From NCBI GenBank assembly GCA_016900015.1, contig JACJJM010000020.1:1-64000 (forward strand): a stretch of 64,000 nt of DNA, in the 5' to 3' direction. Source of the DNA: Phocaeicola coprophilus (GTDB lineage Bacteria > Bacteroidota > Bacteroidia > Bacteroidales > Bacteroidaceae). A program made the position numbers and the translations under genes. Shown piece by piece: positions 54,264 through 62,517 of this stretch. Each line of letters begins with the position of its first letter. The first letter of the stretch is position 1. Under the pieces are notes generated by a model. It was given only the letters and a program-made list of their open reading frames with translations, made no database searches and was not told where the DNA came from.

Positions 54264-54270
54264 GTAGCTT

Positions 54271-55038
54271 CTATTTACTGTTTCGTTTTATAATCTCTTG
54301 TGCCAGCGACAAATAATTCTTCGCCCCCTTCGACTCCGCATCATAGAGGATGACGGGGATGCCGTGACTGGGCGCTTCGCTCAGGGTCACATTGCGCTGG
54401 ATAACCGTGTGGAACACCAGTTCCTGAAAATGATTCTTCACTTCGTCATAGACCTGATTGGCCGAACGCAGGCGCGAATCGTACATCGTGAGCAAGAAAC
54501 CTTCTATGTCCAATGCCGGATTCAACTTGGACTTGATAATCTTTATCGTGTTCAGCAGCTTGCTGATGCCTTCAAGTGCAAAATACTCACACTGCACCGG
54601 GATTACCACCGAGTCGGCAGCCGTAAGGGCATTGACCGTGATAAGCCCCAAGGAGGGCGAACAGTCTATCAAGACGTAATCATACAAGTCTTTCATCGGG
54701 GCGAGCAGCTTCTTCATCACTTTCTCGCGGTTGTCCAGTTGTATCATTTCGATTTCAGCCCCCACAAGGTCAATGTGTGAAGGCACGATGTCCAGCCCCT
54801 CAATGTCTGTCGTATAGATGGCTTCCCGAATGTCTTGCTGATTGATCAAGCACTCGTAGATGGAACAATCAACTTCTTTCAAATCCACACCCAAACCTGA
54901 AGACGCATTGGCCTGCGGGTCAGCGTCAATGACCAGGACGCTCTTCTCAAGCGTGGCCAGGGAAGCTGCAAGATTTATCGTTGTAGTCGTTTTTCCAACG
55001 CCACCTTTTTGGTTGGCTAAAGCAATGATTTTTCCCAT
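54271..55038 (-). CDS. parA: chromosome-partitioning ATPase ParA/Soj
   Basis: A 255-residue Walker-type ATPase. The deviant Walker A is KGGVGKTTT (11-19), followed by VLVIDADPQANASSGLG and YVLIDCSPSLGLIT for the other nucleotide motifs. It cycles on the nucleoid and pulls ParB-bound origins. It is the first gene of the run ending with rel; a -7 box lies 46 bases upstream. Confidence 0.97.
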   Translation of the reverse strand: MGKIIALANQKGGVGKTTTTINLAASLATLEKSVLVIDADPQANASSGLGVDLKEVDCSIYECLINQQDIREAIYTTDIEGLDIVPSHIDLVGAEIEMIQLDNREKVMKKLLAPMKDLYDYVLIDCSPSLGLITVNALTAADSVVIPVQCEYFALEGISKLLNTIKIIKSKLNPALDIEGFLLTMYDSRLRSANQVYDEVKNHFQELVFHTVIQRNVTLSEAPSHGIPVILYDAESKGAKNYLSLAQEIIKRNSK

Positions 55039-55083
55039 TTATGTTAATTTTCTAATTCAAGTCGCTTACACTTCTTGAATTTG

Positions 55084-55091
55084 CAAATATA
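55084..55091 (-). promoter_or_regulatory. -7 box for the parA operon
   Basis: TATATTTG on the minus strand, 46 bases upstream of parA. No clear -33 box. Confidence 0.5.
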
Positions 55092-55744
55092 TAGATTTAT
55101 CTCCGAATATTTTCATTTTCAGACATGACCTTTCACGCAGATTAAGAAATATTCTAAAGAAGCATTTCCTTACACGCCTTTTTTTGCCTTCGCGGATTCT
55201 CGTGCCGGAAGAGAATGCCTCCATTCTGTCGCCTTCTGACGAAATGCAGGCCTGACAACCATCGGTTATGCCGCCAGGCCTCCGGCACAGAGCTAAGGCA
55301 ATCGCTTCATACGCCGGATTATCAACATGTTAAGACTGCTAAAGAGCGGAAAGGAAGGTAGCCGGGAGCGGAAAGGAGTCCGTGGAAGGACGGAAAGGAA
55401 GCCGTGCAGGAGCGGAAAGGAGGGTAACGTCCGGCCGCATCATTCCCCATCGGTCGTCAGTCTTTGAATTGATTTTTAATTTATAGCGAACAGGCATTTC
55501 CGGGCCTTTTGGGAGGCATTACGGGCCATGTCCGGGAAAGAGCGGAGAAAGATGACATCAGGCATCGAAAAGCAGCCAGAGAAGTCGAAAGAAACAGACG
55601 AATGACGGATTGGGATTATGCAAGCCGCCGGAAAGACTCCGGCGAGAGACGAAGCACAGACGTAAGTCAGGGACACCTGCCAAGGAATGGCCGGGTAAAT
55701 CGACAAACAGCCCCGGGAGCAGTCGAGGATTAATCTATTTTTCG
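55092..55744. other. long intergenic region between parA and surE
   Basis: About 650 bases with no convincing gene. It holds repeat A6 and an inverted pair around GTGCCGGA...TCCGGCAC at about 55.20-55.29 kb. A minus-strand frame of about 120 codons near 55476-55847 overlaps the surE promoter and start and is not supported. Confidence 0.55.
55344..55438. repeat. CGGAAAGGAGGGTA-type repeat, copy A6, four direct cores
   Basis: Four cores in one direction: GAGCGGAAAGGAAGGTAGCC, GGAGCGGAAAGGAGTCCG, GGACGGAAAGGAAGCCG and GGAGCGGAAAGGAGGGTAAC. Confidence 0.88.
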
Positions 55745-55752
55745 TACTTTTG
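55745..55752 (+). promoter_or_regulatory. -7 box for surE
   Basis: TACTTTTG, 81 bases upstream of the start. No clear -33 box. Confidence 0.45.
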
Positions 55753-55832
55753 TGAGCGCACAAGGCAACGAAAAAAAATGAGCCATGCTTAGCATACATT
55801 CCAAGCAAGCGACTATATAAATATATTAAGGT

Positions 55833-56603
55833 ATGAAGAATGAACAAACACTGATATTAATCTCCAACGATGACGGCATCACGGCCAAAGGCATCAATGA
55901 ACTAATTCGCATGTTGCGCCCCCTGGGAGAGCTGGTGGTGATGGCCCCGGACTCACCCCGCTCGGGAGCAGCCTGCTCACTGACAGTGGTCAACCCGGTG
56001 CATTACACCCTGTACGGCCAAGAAGACGGCCTGACGATGTACTCCTGTTCGGGCACGCCTGTCGACTGCGTGAAGCTGGCCCTGCACAGCGTGCTCACGC
56101 GCAAGCCCGACCTCGTGGTGGGAGGCATCAACCACGGCGACAACTCAGCTGTCAACGTACACTATTCCGGCACGATGGGTGTCGTGCTTGAAGGCTGCAT
56201 GAAGGGCATCCCCTCCATCGGCTTCTCGCTCTGCGACCACGACCCTGATGCCGACTTCACACCGCTGACGGACTACGTGCAAGGCATCACGCGCCAAGTC
56301 CTCCGACACGGCCTGCCCGAAGGGGTCTGCCTGAACGTGAACTTCCCGCTGGCCCCTCGCTTCAACGGTGTAAAAGTCTGCCGCCAGACACGCGGACAAT
56401 GGCAACAGGAGTGGGTCCCGTGTCCCCGCCCCCACAAAGCAGACTACTACTGGCTGACAGGTTCGTTCCACCGTTCGGAGATGGGCGAAGACTCGGACGC
56501 CTGGGCTTTGGAGCATGGCTATGTGGCCATCACTCCGGTGAAAACGGATGTCACAGCTTACGAGATGCTCGACCGCATGAAAGAATGGAACTTGAAGTTT
56601 TAA
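55833..56603 (+). CDS. surE: 5'-nucleotidase SurE
   Basis: Metal-dependent phosphatase acting on nucleoside 5' and 3' monophosphates. The 256-residue product shows the metal-site [13 protein letters not shown] with Asp13 and Asp14, the [15 protein letters not shown] loop and [20 protein letters not shown]. The lpxB gene follows 4 bp downstream, a conserved pairing in Bacteroidetes. Confidence 0.97.
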   Translation: MKNEQTLILISNDDGITAKGINELIRMLRPLGELVVMAPDSPRSGAACSLTVVNPVHYTLYGQEDGLTMYSCSGTPVDCVKLALHSVLTRKPDLVVGGINHGDNSAVNVHYSGTMGVVLEGCMKGIPSIGFSLCDHDPDADFTPLTDYVQGITRQVLRHGLPEGVCLNVNFPLAPRFNGVKVCRQTRGQWQQEWVPCPRPHKADYYWLTGSFHRSEMGEDSDAWALEHGYVAITPVKTDVTAYEMLDRMKEWNLKF

Positions 56604-56607
56604 CGCT

Positions 56608-57750
56608 ATGAAATATTACCTGATTGTGGGGGAAGCGTCGGGCGATCTCCACGCTTCCAACCTGATGAAAGCCTTACGCCACGAAGACCCGAAAGCCGAA
56701 TTCCGGTTTTTCGGAGGCGACCTGATGACAGCCGTCGGCGGGACGCGCGTCAAGCACTACCGCGAATTGGCCTACATGGGCTTCATCCCGGTGCTCATCC
56801 ATCTGCCTGTCATCTTTGCCAACATGCGCCTGTGCAAGGAAGACATTGTAAACTGGCAGCCGGACGTCGTTATCCTGGTGGATTATCCGGGATTCAACCT
56901 CAACATCGCCAAATTCCTTAAGGCCCATACACATATCCCGGCCTTCTATTATATCTCCCCCAAAATCTGGGCATGGAAAACCTATCGCATCAAGAACATC
57001 AAACGCGACGTGGCCGAACTGTTTTCCATCCTGCCCTTCGAAGTGGAGTTCTACCGCAGCTACGGCTATCCCGTCCACTATGTGGGCAACCCTTGTGTCG
57101 ACGCCGTGGCCAATTTCCGCCGCAGTTACGTCGAAACGCGTGAAGAGTTTATTTGTTCGAACGGCCTGGACCCGCACAAGCCTATCATCGCCTTGCTCGC
57201 TGGCAGCCGCAAACAGGAAATCAAGGACAACCTGCCTGACATGATACGTGCTGCGTCCGGCTTCACGGACTATCAGATGGTCCTCGCCGGTGCTCCCGGC
57301 ATTGACCCGTTCTACTACGACGACTTCATCCGGGACACTCCCGTAAAGGTCGTCTACCGACAGACCTATCCCCTGCTGGCCAATGCCCACGCGGCCATGG
57401 TCACCTCCGGCACGGCAACTCTGGAGACAGCCTTGTTCCGCGTGCCGCAGGTCGTCTGCTATCATACGCCTATCGGAAAAGTCATATCCTTCCTGCGACG
57501 GCATATCATCAAAGTGAAATACATCTCGCTTGTCAATCTCATCGCAGGTCGGGAAGTGGTGCGCGAATTGGTGGCCGACACCATGACCGTGGACAACATG
57601 AAACACGAACTTGCCCTCCTTCTCGACAAAGACGAACGACAAAAAATGCTGTCCGAATACGACCGCATCATTCAGATGTTGGGCGAACCGGGAGCTTCTG
57701 AAAAAGCTGCCCGACTAATGCTCGACCGACTGGAAAGCAATACACGTTGA
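56608..57750 (+). CDS. lpxB: lipid-A-disaccharide synthase
   Basis: Condenses UDP-2,3-diacylglucosamine with lipid X to form the lipid A disaccharide. The 380-residue product begins YLIVGEASGDLHASNLMKAL, the family signature. FFGGDLMTAVGG, YISPKIWAWKTYRIKNIKRD, VGNPCVDAVANF, LLAGSRKQEIKDNLPDMIRA and MVTSGTATLETALF are the other conserved motifs. The nitrilase gene starts 17 bp after its stop. Confidence 0.97.
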   Translation: MKYYLIVGEASGDLHASNLMKALRHEDPKAEFRFFGGDLMTAVGGTRVKHYRELAYMGFIPVLIHLPVIFANMRLCKEDIVNWQPDVVILVDYPGFNLNIAKFLKAHTHIPAFYYISPKIWAWKTYRIKNIKRDVAELFSILPFEVEFYRSYGYPVHYVGNPCVDAVANFRRSYVETREEFICSNGLDPHKPIIALLAGSRKQEIKDNLPDMIRAASGFTDYQMVLAGAPGIDPFYYDDFIRDTPVKVVYRQTYPLLANAHAAMVTSGTATLETALFRVPQVVCYHTPIGKVISFLRRHIIKVKYISLVNLIAGREVVRELVADTMTVDNMKHELALLLDKDERQKMLSEYDRIIQMLGEPGASEKAARLMLDRLESNTR

Positions 57751-57767
57751 ACCCTCTTCCACACGAC

Positions 57768-58559
57768 ATGTCCACACACGAAAACCCATCCCAACCACTG
57801 CGCGTGACCATCCTGCAGACAGACATCGAATGGCAGGCTCCGTCTGCTAACCTCGCCCGTCTCACCCGCCTGCTGCACGAAGCTCCGAAAAGCGACCTCT
57901 ACCTGCTCCCTGAAATGTTTGCCACAGGTTTCTGCATGAACCCCGAAGTGCCGGGAGTGTCCGATGCAGCCGCAGACACCTTCCGCTGGATGCAACACGA
58001 GGCCGAAGAGCTCGACTCAGCCATCGCCGGCAGCCTGCCGGTCAAGACGGACGGTCTGTGTCACAACCGTTTCGCATTCGTGACGCCTGAAAGCACTACG
58101 ACCTATGACAAACGCCACCTGTTCACCTATGGCGGAGAAAAACGTGCCTATACAGAAGGCAGGGAACGCGTCGTAGTCTCCTTCCGCGGCGTACGCTTCC
58201 TGCTCCAGGTGTGCTATGACCTCCGCTTTCCTGTGTTCTCCCGTAACCGTGCAGACTACGATGCCATCCTGTATGTCGCCAACTGGCCGACTTCACGCAT
58301 CGACGTGTGGGACATCCTGCTCCGCGCACGCGCCATCGAGAACCAATGTTATGTGCTGGCATCCAATCGCATTGGTTCCGACCCTGCCTGCACCTATCCG
58401 GGACACAGCCAGGCCGTCGACGCATACGGCCGTGTGGCTGCCGCCTGCGAAGAAGGACGGGAAAGCTTTGTCTCCCTGTCTCTCGACATGGAGCGGTTGG
58501 CTGCATTCAGGGAAAAATTTCCCGTACTGTCCGACGGCGACAAGTTCAACTTGCTCTGA
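57768..58559 (+). CDS. nitrilase-superfamily omega-amidase
   Basis: A 263-residue carbon-nitrogen hydrolase. The catalytic triad is Glu49 (LLPEMFATGF), Lys115 (YDKRHLF) and Cys149 (QVCYDLRFP). This pattern fits the YafV/NIT2 branch, which hydrolyses 2-oxoglutaramate and 2-oxosuccinamate. The ATG at 57768 is chosen; an in-frame TTG at 57747 inside the lpxB stop region would add seven unmatched residues. Likely third gene of surE-lpxB-nitrilase. Confidence 0.92.
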   Translation: MSTHENPSQPLRVTILQTDIEWQAPSANLARLTRLLHEAPKSDLYLLPEMFATGFCMNPEVPGVSDAAADTFRWMQHEAEELDSAIAGSLPVKTDGLCHNRFAFVTPESTTTYDKRHLFTYGGEKRAYTEGRERVVVSFRGVRFLLQVCYDLRFPVFSRNRADYDAILYVANWPTSRIDVWDILLRARAIENQCYVLASNRIGSDPACTYPGHSQAVDAYGRVAAACEEGRESFVSLSLDMERLAAFREKFPVLSDGDKFNLL

Positions 58560-59304
58560 CAACACCGAACAATCCGACACCATGACCGTATCAGGGAGGA
58601 CCTGTCGGCATACAGCTGTTACCGGCCCATCGGTCGTCCTTGTTCGACGTCCGTGATTGGCTGGTCTGACTATCGCGATTCACTCTGTGTCACTATCGCG
58701 ATAGTCAGGTGCTCATGATCGCGAAGATGAGGGTGAGTGAATTGCGATAGTCAGACCATGACAAAGAGGACGCTCCGAAGGCGGTGGTTTTACGGTTCGC
58801 CCAAGTGTGCTTTGAGGATGTCAAACTGCCGTTGGCGTTTCTGATTGCCGGCGTTGTATAATTCTTTCAAGAGCGGCGGGCAGTTTATCATCCATCTGCG
58901 TCAATGATTGGTCGCTTGGTAGGCTTCCAAGTGCGGAAAATAGAGCAAAGCAACGCTTGATTCTGTTAATGGATGTTTCATTGTTGATAGCCAGCGTTTT
59001 CCGCTGAAGGATGAAGGATACTGAAGGATTTCTAAGAAAAAGTTCTGGAAATGTAAAAAACAAGGCTTGCCTTTAAAGGGAAGCACCATTTTTTGCATTT
59101 TGGGAAAGTTAGCAAAATATCCTTCATTCCTTCAGCACAGGTTAATGAATATGAAACATATTTGTGGCAAAAGATTACCTGAAACTGTTTTAATACGGAT
59201 ACGTCAAGCCGATGTGGAAATTATATTCCTACACCTGTTTCTATCAAACTCTTCCAAATCACGGGAACCAAACAACAAAGACAAGCTCAGACTCATCGCC
59301 ACGC
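58560..59304. other. long intergenic region between convergent genes
   Basis: 745 bases. The first 200 hold the 24-bp-armed repeat D2. The second half contains GAAGGATGAAGGATACTGAA and several short frames without family features, possibly decayed coding sequence; nothing is assigned. Confidence 0.5.
58662..58757. repeat. ATCGCGAT-type inverted repeat, copy D2
   Basis: TGGTCTGACTATCGCGATTC with ACTC (58662-58685) pairs with GAGTGAATTGCGATAGTCAG with ACCA (58734-58757) over 24 bp with one mismatch. Inside are CACTATCGCGATAGTCAG and CATGATCGCGAAGATGAG. Same unit as at 15.28-15.39 kb. Confidence 0.9.
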
Positions 59305-60207
59305 TTATTGTTTCGCCTGCATCCGGTATTCATTCGGCGTACAACCTGCGACTTTCTTAAACAAACGGCTCAGATGGTGAGGATATTGGAATCCCACTTC
59401 GTAAGCTATTTCACTGACAGTCTTGTCCGTTCCGAGTAAATAGTCTTTCACCTTGTTGATGACGGCCAAATGGATGTATTCGATGGCCGACTTGCCTGTC
59501 TGTTTCTTCACCAAATCGCCAAAATAGTTGGCAGAGAGATGGAGTTGATCAGCACACCAAGCCACAGACGGCAATCCAAGCTCCTCAGGCTTTTTAGAGT
59601 CAAAATATCCGTCCAGCAAAGCTTCAAAACGGGTGAGAACATCTGAATTGATGGCTTCCCGAGTGGCAAACTGACGGTCGTAGAAACGGAGACAGTGATT
59701 GAGCAGAACCTCGATATTGGAAACAATGATGGAACGGCTATGTTTGTCGATGGCGTGTCGAAGCTCTTCTTCAATCTCGCTGAAACAGTTGAAGACAGTC
59801 TGTCGTTCACGTTCGGACATGTGCAGGGCTTCATTCACTTCATAAGAAAAGAACGTGTATTCTTTCATCTTACGGGCAAGAAACGTCCCCCGGATAAGGT
59901 CGGGATGGAACAACAAAGCATATCCTTGCGGATGCAAAGTCTCGCCATCGTCATCAATGCCTCCCACCTGCCCGGGTGCAATAAACACCAGTGTTCCTTC
60001 CTGATAGTCATATTTACTGCGCCCGTAAGTAATCGCTCCATGAATCTTCTCCTTCAGGAAAATCGCATAAAACCCAAAACATTTGCAACGATGTTTCAAC
60101 ACTTCGACTTTTGAAAAATCCACAAAGCCGACCAAAGGGTTCAGCGTTTCCAATCCAAGAAACTCATTGTAATCATCTATTGTCTTCAAATCCAATATTT
60201 CGCCCAT
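59305..60207 (-). CDS. AraC-family transcriptional regulator next to an exported ferredoxin gene
   Basis: A 300-residue regulator. The N-terminal 130 residues form a cupin-like sensor region (GTLVFIAPGQVGGIDDDGET, HPQGYALLFHPDLI). The C-terminal AraC DNA-binding domain includes VAWCADQLHLSANYFGDLVK and TVSEIAYEVGFQYPHHLSRL with FKKVAGCTPNEYR. It is divergent from the flavodoxin/ferredoxin gene, and the 184-bp gap holds three 21-bp-spaced direct repeats that are probable binding sites. The effector is unknown. Confidence 0.9.
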   Translation of the reverse strand: MGEILDLKTIDDYNEFLGLETLNPLVGFVDFSKVEVLKHRCKCFGFYAIFLKEKIHGAITYGRSKYDYQEGTLVFIAPGQVGGIDDDGETLHPQGYALLFHPDLIRGTFLARKMKEYTFFSYEVNEALHMSERERQTVFNCFSEIEEELRHAIDKHSRSIIVSNIEVLLNHCLRFYDRQFATREAINSDVLTRFEALLDGYFDSKKPEELGLPSVAWCADQLHLSANYFGDLVKKQTGKSAIEYIHLAVINKVKDYLLGTDKTVSEIAYEVGFQYPHHLSRLFKKVAGCTPNEYRMQAKQ

Positions 60208-60281
60208 ATCCTTTTCTTTATTATACAGTCATGCCCAAAAGTAACGAAAAGATTTGATTGCAAATGTGAAGGAAAACATAA

Positions 60282-60336
60282 TCTGTAAAATAGGTATCAG
60301 ATTCCGTAAAATGGGTGCAACGTTCTGTAATCCGTG
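60282..60336. promoter_or_regulatory. three 21-bp-phased direct repeats, probable AraC-regulator operator
   Basis: TCTGTAAAATAGGTA at 60282, TCCGTAAAATGGGTG at 60303 and TCTGTAATCCGTG at 60324 start exactly 21 bp apart, two helical turns, so all three face the same side of DNA. They end 25 bp before the -7 box of the ferredoxin gene, which has no -33 box. This fits activation by the divergent AraC protein. Confidence 0.7.
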
Positions 60337-60361
60337 TATGAACAGGCATGACGAACCTTCG

Positions 60362-60369
60362 TACCTTTG
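60362..60369 (+). promoter_or_regulatory. -7 box for the flavodoxin/ferredoxin gene
   Basis: TACCTTTG, 22 bases upstream of the start. There is no -33 box at the right distance, in keeping with activator control. Confidence 0.5.
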
Positions 60370-60391
60370 CAAAAAACATAATAAAGACAAC

Positions 60392-61303
60392 ATGGACAAA
60401 GACTACAACAAGGGCATATCCCGTCGCTCCGCCCTCAAACGGATGGGACTGCTCTTCGCCGGAGCCGCCTGCATGGGTATGCCGGCATTAACATCATGCA
60501 ATATGGAAACAAAAAAACGTATCATCTTCTATTTCACAGGAACAGGCAACTGTCTCTATGTGGCAAGACAACTGGCAAACGAACATACCGAACTGCTCAG
60601 CATTCCCCAACTCGTGAAGCAGGGCCGCTACACATTCGAAGCGGATGAAATCGGCATCGTCTATCCCGTTTACGGCCACATGCCACCCAATATGGTACGG
60701 GAATTTATCAAGAAAGCACACCTGAAAGCAACATACAAATTTGCCATCCTGACCTACGGCAACCGTAAATGCAGCTCTGTCGAGATCTGGGACGACATAT
60801 CACGGAAAGCCGGATGTCCATTCGACTATATCACCACGATGATCATGGTAGACAACTGGCTCCCCAATTTCGACATGAACGAGCAAATCAAGATAGACAA
60901 ACACATCCCCGAAAGCCTGGAACGCATCACGGCCGACCTCAGCAAACAACGCCACTGGCACGAGCCGGTAACGGAATTGGAACGGCAGCAGCATGCAGGA
61001 TTCCTCCAAGCCTCAGGCGTCGACCCGGAAACCGGATTTCTGATGCATAGCCAAGACGCGTTCCTCGTCACGGACGCCTGCATCGGTTGCGGCATCTGTA
61101 CCGAAGTATGTCCGCGCGGCAACTATGAGCTGGCATCCACAGGCGTAACGATGAAAGGCGATTGCGAATTCTGCTTTGCTTGTATACACAACTGCCCGCA
61201 GAAAGCCATCCTCTTCAAACAAATGAAAGAGGTGAATCCCAACGCCCGTTACCGTAACGAATACGTATCACTGTGGAGCATCAAAGAAGCAAACAGACAA
61301 TAA
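60392..61303 (+). CDS. EFR1-like flavodoxin/ferredoxin protein with a Tat-lipoprotein signal
   Basis: A 303-residue redox protein. An N-terminal flavodoxin-like half (FYFTGTGNCLYVARQLA, IVYPVYGHMPPNMVREFI) is followed by two 4Fe-4S clusters: C230, C233, C236, C240 and C258, C261, C264, C268. The EFR1 family is normally cytoplasmic, but here the N-terminus reads SRRSALKRMGLLFAGAACMG followed by LTSC with Cys36. That looks like a twin-arginine signal with a lipobox, so the folded cluster protein may be exported and lipid-anchored. The start at 60392 follows the -7 box; a longer frame would start upstream of the promoter. The partner is unknown. Confidence 0.85.
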   Translation: MDKDYNKGISRRSALKRMGLLFAGAACMGMPALTSCNMETKKRIIFYFTGTGNCLYVARQLANEHTELLSIPQLVKQGRYTFEADEIGIVYPVYGHMPPNMVREFIKKAHLKATYKFAILTYGNRKCSSVEIWDDISRKAGCPFDYITTMIMVDNWLPNFDMNEQIKIDKHIPESLERITADLSKQRHWHEPVTELERQQHAGFLQASGVDPETGFLMHSQDAFLVTDACIGCGICTEVCPRGNYELASTGVTMKGDCEFCFACIHNCPQKAILFKQMKEVNPNARYRNEYVSLWSIKEANRQ

Positions 61304-61626
61304 AAGAGGCTACCGGACTGCATCGCTACGGCTCTTTCATTAAACCCAAAGAGAGCAAAACTAGCCTTAAAGGGCGGGCGACCTAGCCTTCCTTTCCGTC
61401 CGCGCACGGAGTACTATCCGTCCTCGGCTACCCTCCTTTCCGTGGTCGGGCGGTGTTAAGGGACTGCCGGACGGAAGCCGTGACGGGACAAGACCGGCAT
61501 CAAACATACGGATGCAGATTGCGAGAAGAGTGCTAATTATAAACACTTTATCCACTGTTTAAATAAACGAGCCGTGTTACACCGCTAAAAAATGGAGCAA
61601 ACTATTTTTGTTTTTACCTTCATTTT
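61304..61626. other. intergenic region with repeat A7
   Basis: No gene seen. It starts with a weak hairpin (AAAGAGGC...GGCTCTTT) that may end the ferredoxin transcript and contains repeat copy A7. Confidence 0.5.
61385..61475. repeat. CGGAAAGGAGG-type dispersed repeat, copy A7
   Basis: Reverse orientation: AGCCTTCCTTTCCGTCCGCG and GGCTACCCTCCTTTCCGTGG with CACGGAGTACTATCCGTCC between. Same family as the six other A elements. Confidence 0.82.
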
Positions 61627-61657
61627 TTTGCTACTTTCGATAATGTTTGTATTTTCG
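61627..61657 (+). promoter_or_regulatory. promoter of arsR with both Bacteroidetes boxes
   Basis: -33 TTTG (61627-61630), 19-bp spacer, -7 TATTTTCG (61650-61657). The TTCGCGAA palindrome overlaps the -7 box and could be part of an ArsR operator. Confidence 0.65.
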
Positions 61658-61678
61658 CGAACAACAAACAAAAGTGAT

Positions 61679-62005
61679 ATGTCAGATAATGTAAGTACCA
61701 ATCAAGAACAACTTGCTCGCTTTGCCAAAGCAATGGGGCATCCTACACGCATCGCGATTCTTCAATTTCTTGCTAAACGTGACACTTGCTATTTCGGAGA
61801 CATACATGAAGAGCTGCCGATAGCCAAAGCTACCGTATCACAACACCTGAAAGAATTAAAAGACGCAGGATTGATACAGGGCGAAGTTGAGACACCCAAG
61901 GTGAAGTATTGCATTAACAGGGATAACTGGCAATTAGCTTCCAACCTGTTCAAAGACTTTTTCGAACAATGTGTAGCACCTAAAAAAGAGAGTTGCTGTG
62001 GATAA
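61679..62005 (+). CDS. ArsR/SmtB-family metal-responsive repressor
   Basis: A 108-residue winged-helix repressor: [20 protein letters not shown], then the DNA-recognition helix [19 protein letters not shown] and the wing [14 protein letters not shown]. The C-terminal [10 protein letters not shown] supplies Cys residues suited to binding arsenite or another thiophilic ion. The ATG at 61679 is preferred; the longer frame would begin with a hydrophobic stretch encoded by the promoter. It probably represses the downstream CxxC protein and permease genes. Confidence 0.9.
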   Translation: MSDNVSTNQEQLARFAKAMGHPTRIAILQFLAKRDTCYFGDIHEELPIAKATVSQHLKELKDAGLIQGEVETPKVKYCINRDNWQLASNLFKDFFEQCVAPKKESCCG

Positions 62006-62018
62006 CAGCCTCTTTTTT
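61982..62018 (+). terminator. hairpin overlapping the 3' end of arsR
   Basis: AAAGAG-AGT-TGCTGT and ACAGC-CT-CTTT pair around GGATA, followed by TTTTTT. It covers the last codons and stop of arsR and may attenuate read-through into the permease genes. Confidence 0.6.
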
Positions 62019-62066
62019 TACCTTCGTTGTTCGTTGTTTTACGAATTACATATAAACACCATCCAT

Positions 62067-62238
62067 ATGAAGAAAACAGTTTTAATGATGACCCTGTGCG
62101 TTGGTCTTTTCCACCTGCGGAAACAATAACGCAAAAAGTGAGCAACAGCAAGCAAATGTTCCTACGGCTTTACCTGTCCAAGACGCAGCATGGGTTCTCG
62201 CCATCGGCTCTTATTATTGCACAATTACTCTTTTTTGA
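62067..62238 (+). pseudogene. frameshifted lipoprotein remnant
   Basis: An ATG at 62067 opens MKKTVLMMTLCVGLF and stops after 20 codons. Reading on in the next frame from 62110 gives STCGNNNAKSEQQQANVPTA and then 22 more residues to a TGA at 62236. Removing one T from the run of four at about 62107-62110 would restore one lipoprotein with lipobox LSTC. It lies where arsR-permease operons often have a thioredoxin-like lipoprotein, but no thioredoxin fold remains. Confidence 0.55.
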
Positions 62239-62271
62239 GAAGAAATTTTATCAATTCAAACAATACATATT

Positions 62272-62505
62272 ATGGAAATTAAAATTTTAGGCCCAGGCTG
62301 TGCCAAATGCAAAGCAGCCTATAAAGTTGTGGAAAAAGTAGTAAAAGAAAACAGTCTTGACGCACAGCTTTCCAAAGTGGAAGACATTCTGGAAATAATG
62401 AGCTACAACATCATGAGTACACCAGCCATAGTGATCGACGGAACAGTCAAAATCAAAGGACATGTACCAACCGAGAGCGAAGTGAAAAAAGCCCTTGGCA
62501 TATAA
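62272..62505 (+). CDS. small thioredoxin-fold CxxC protein (TM0996/MTH895 type)
   Basis: A 77-residue redox-active protein starting MEIKILGPGCAKCKAAYKVV with the CAKC site (Cys10, Cys13) and MSTPAIVIDGTVKIKGHVP as the cis-proline region. Such proteins are often paired with PF03773 permeases and ArsR repressors. It lies 12 bp before the permease gene and is probably co-transcribed with it. Confidence 0.93.
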   Translation: MEIKILGPGCAKCKAAYKVVEKVVKENSLDAQLSKVEDILEIMSYNIMSTPAIVIDGTVKIKGHVPTESEVKKALGI

Positions 62506-62517
62506 ACAAGACAGGAC

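Noticed and set aside
55039-55832. parS centromere site near parAB
   Set aside because: No palindrome resembling TGTTTCACGTGAAACA was seen in this gap or beside parB.
55476-55847. 123-codon minus-strand frame upstream of surE
   Set aside because: Overlaps the surE promoter and start and shows no family features.
58821-59360. Short frames between the nitrilase and AraC genes
   Set aside because: No start context or family pattern; possibly decayed sequence but not assignable.
62027-62290. 87-codon frame over the lipoprotein remnant
   Set aside because: Out of frame with both halves of the remnant and without motifs.
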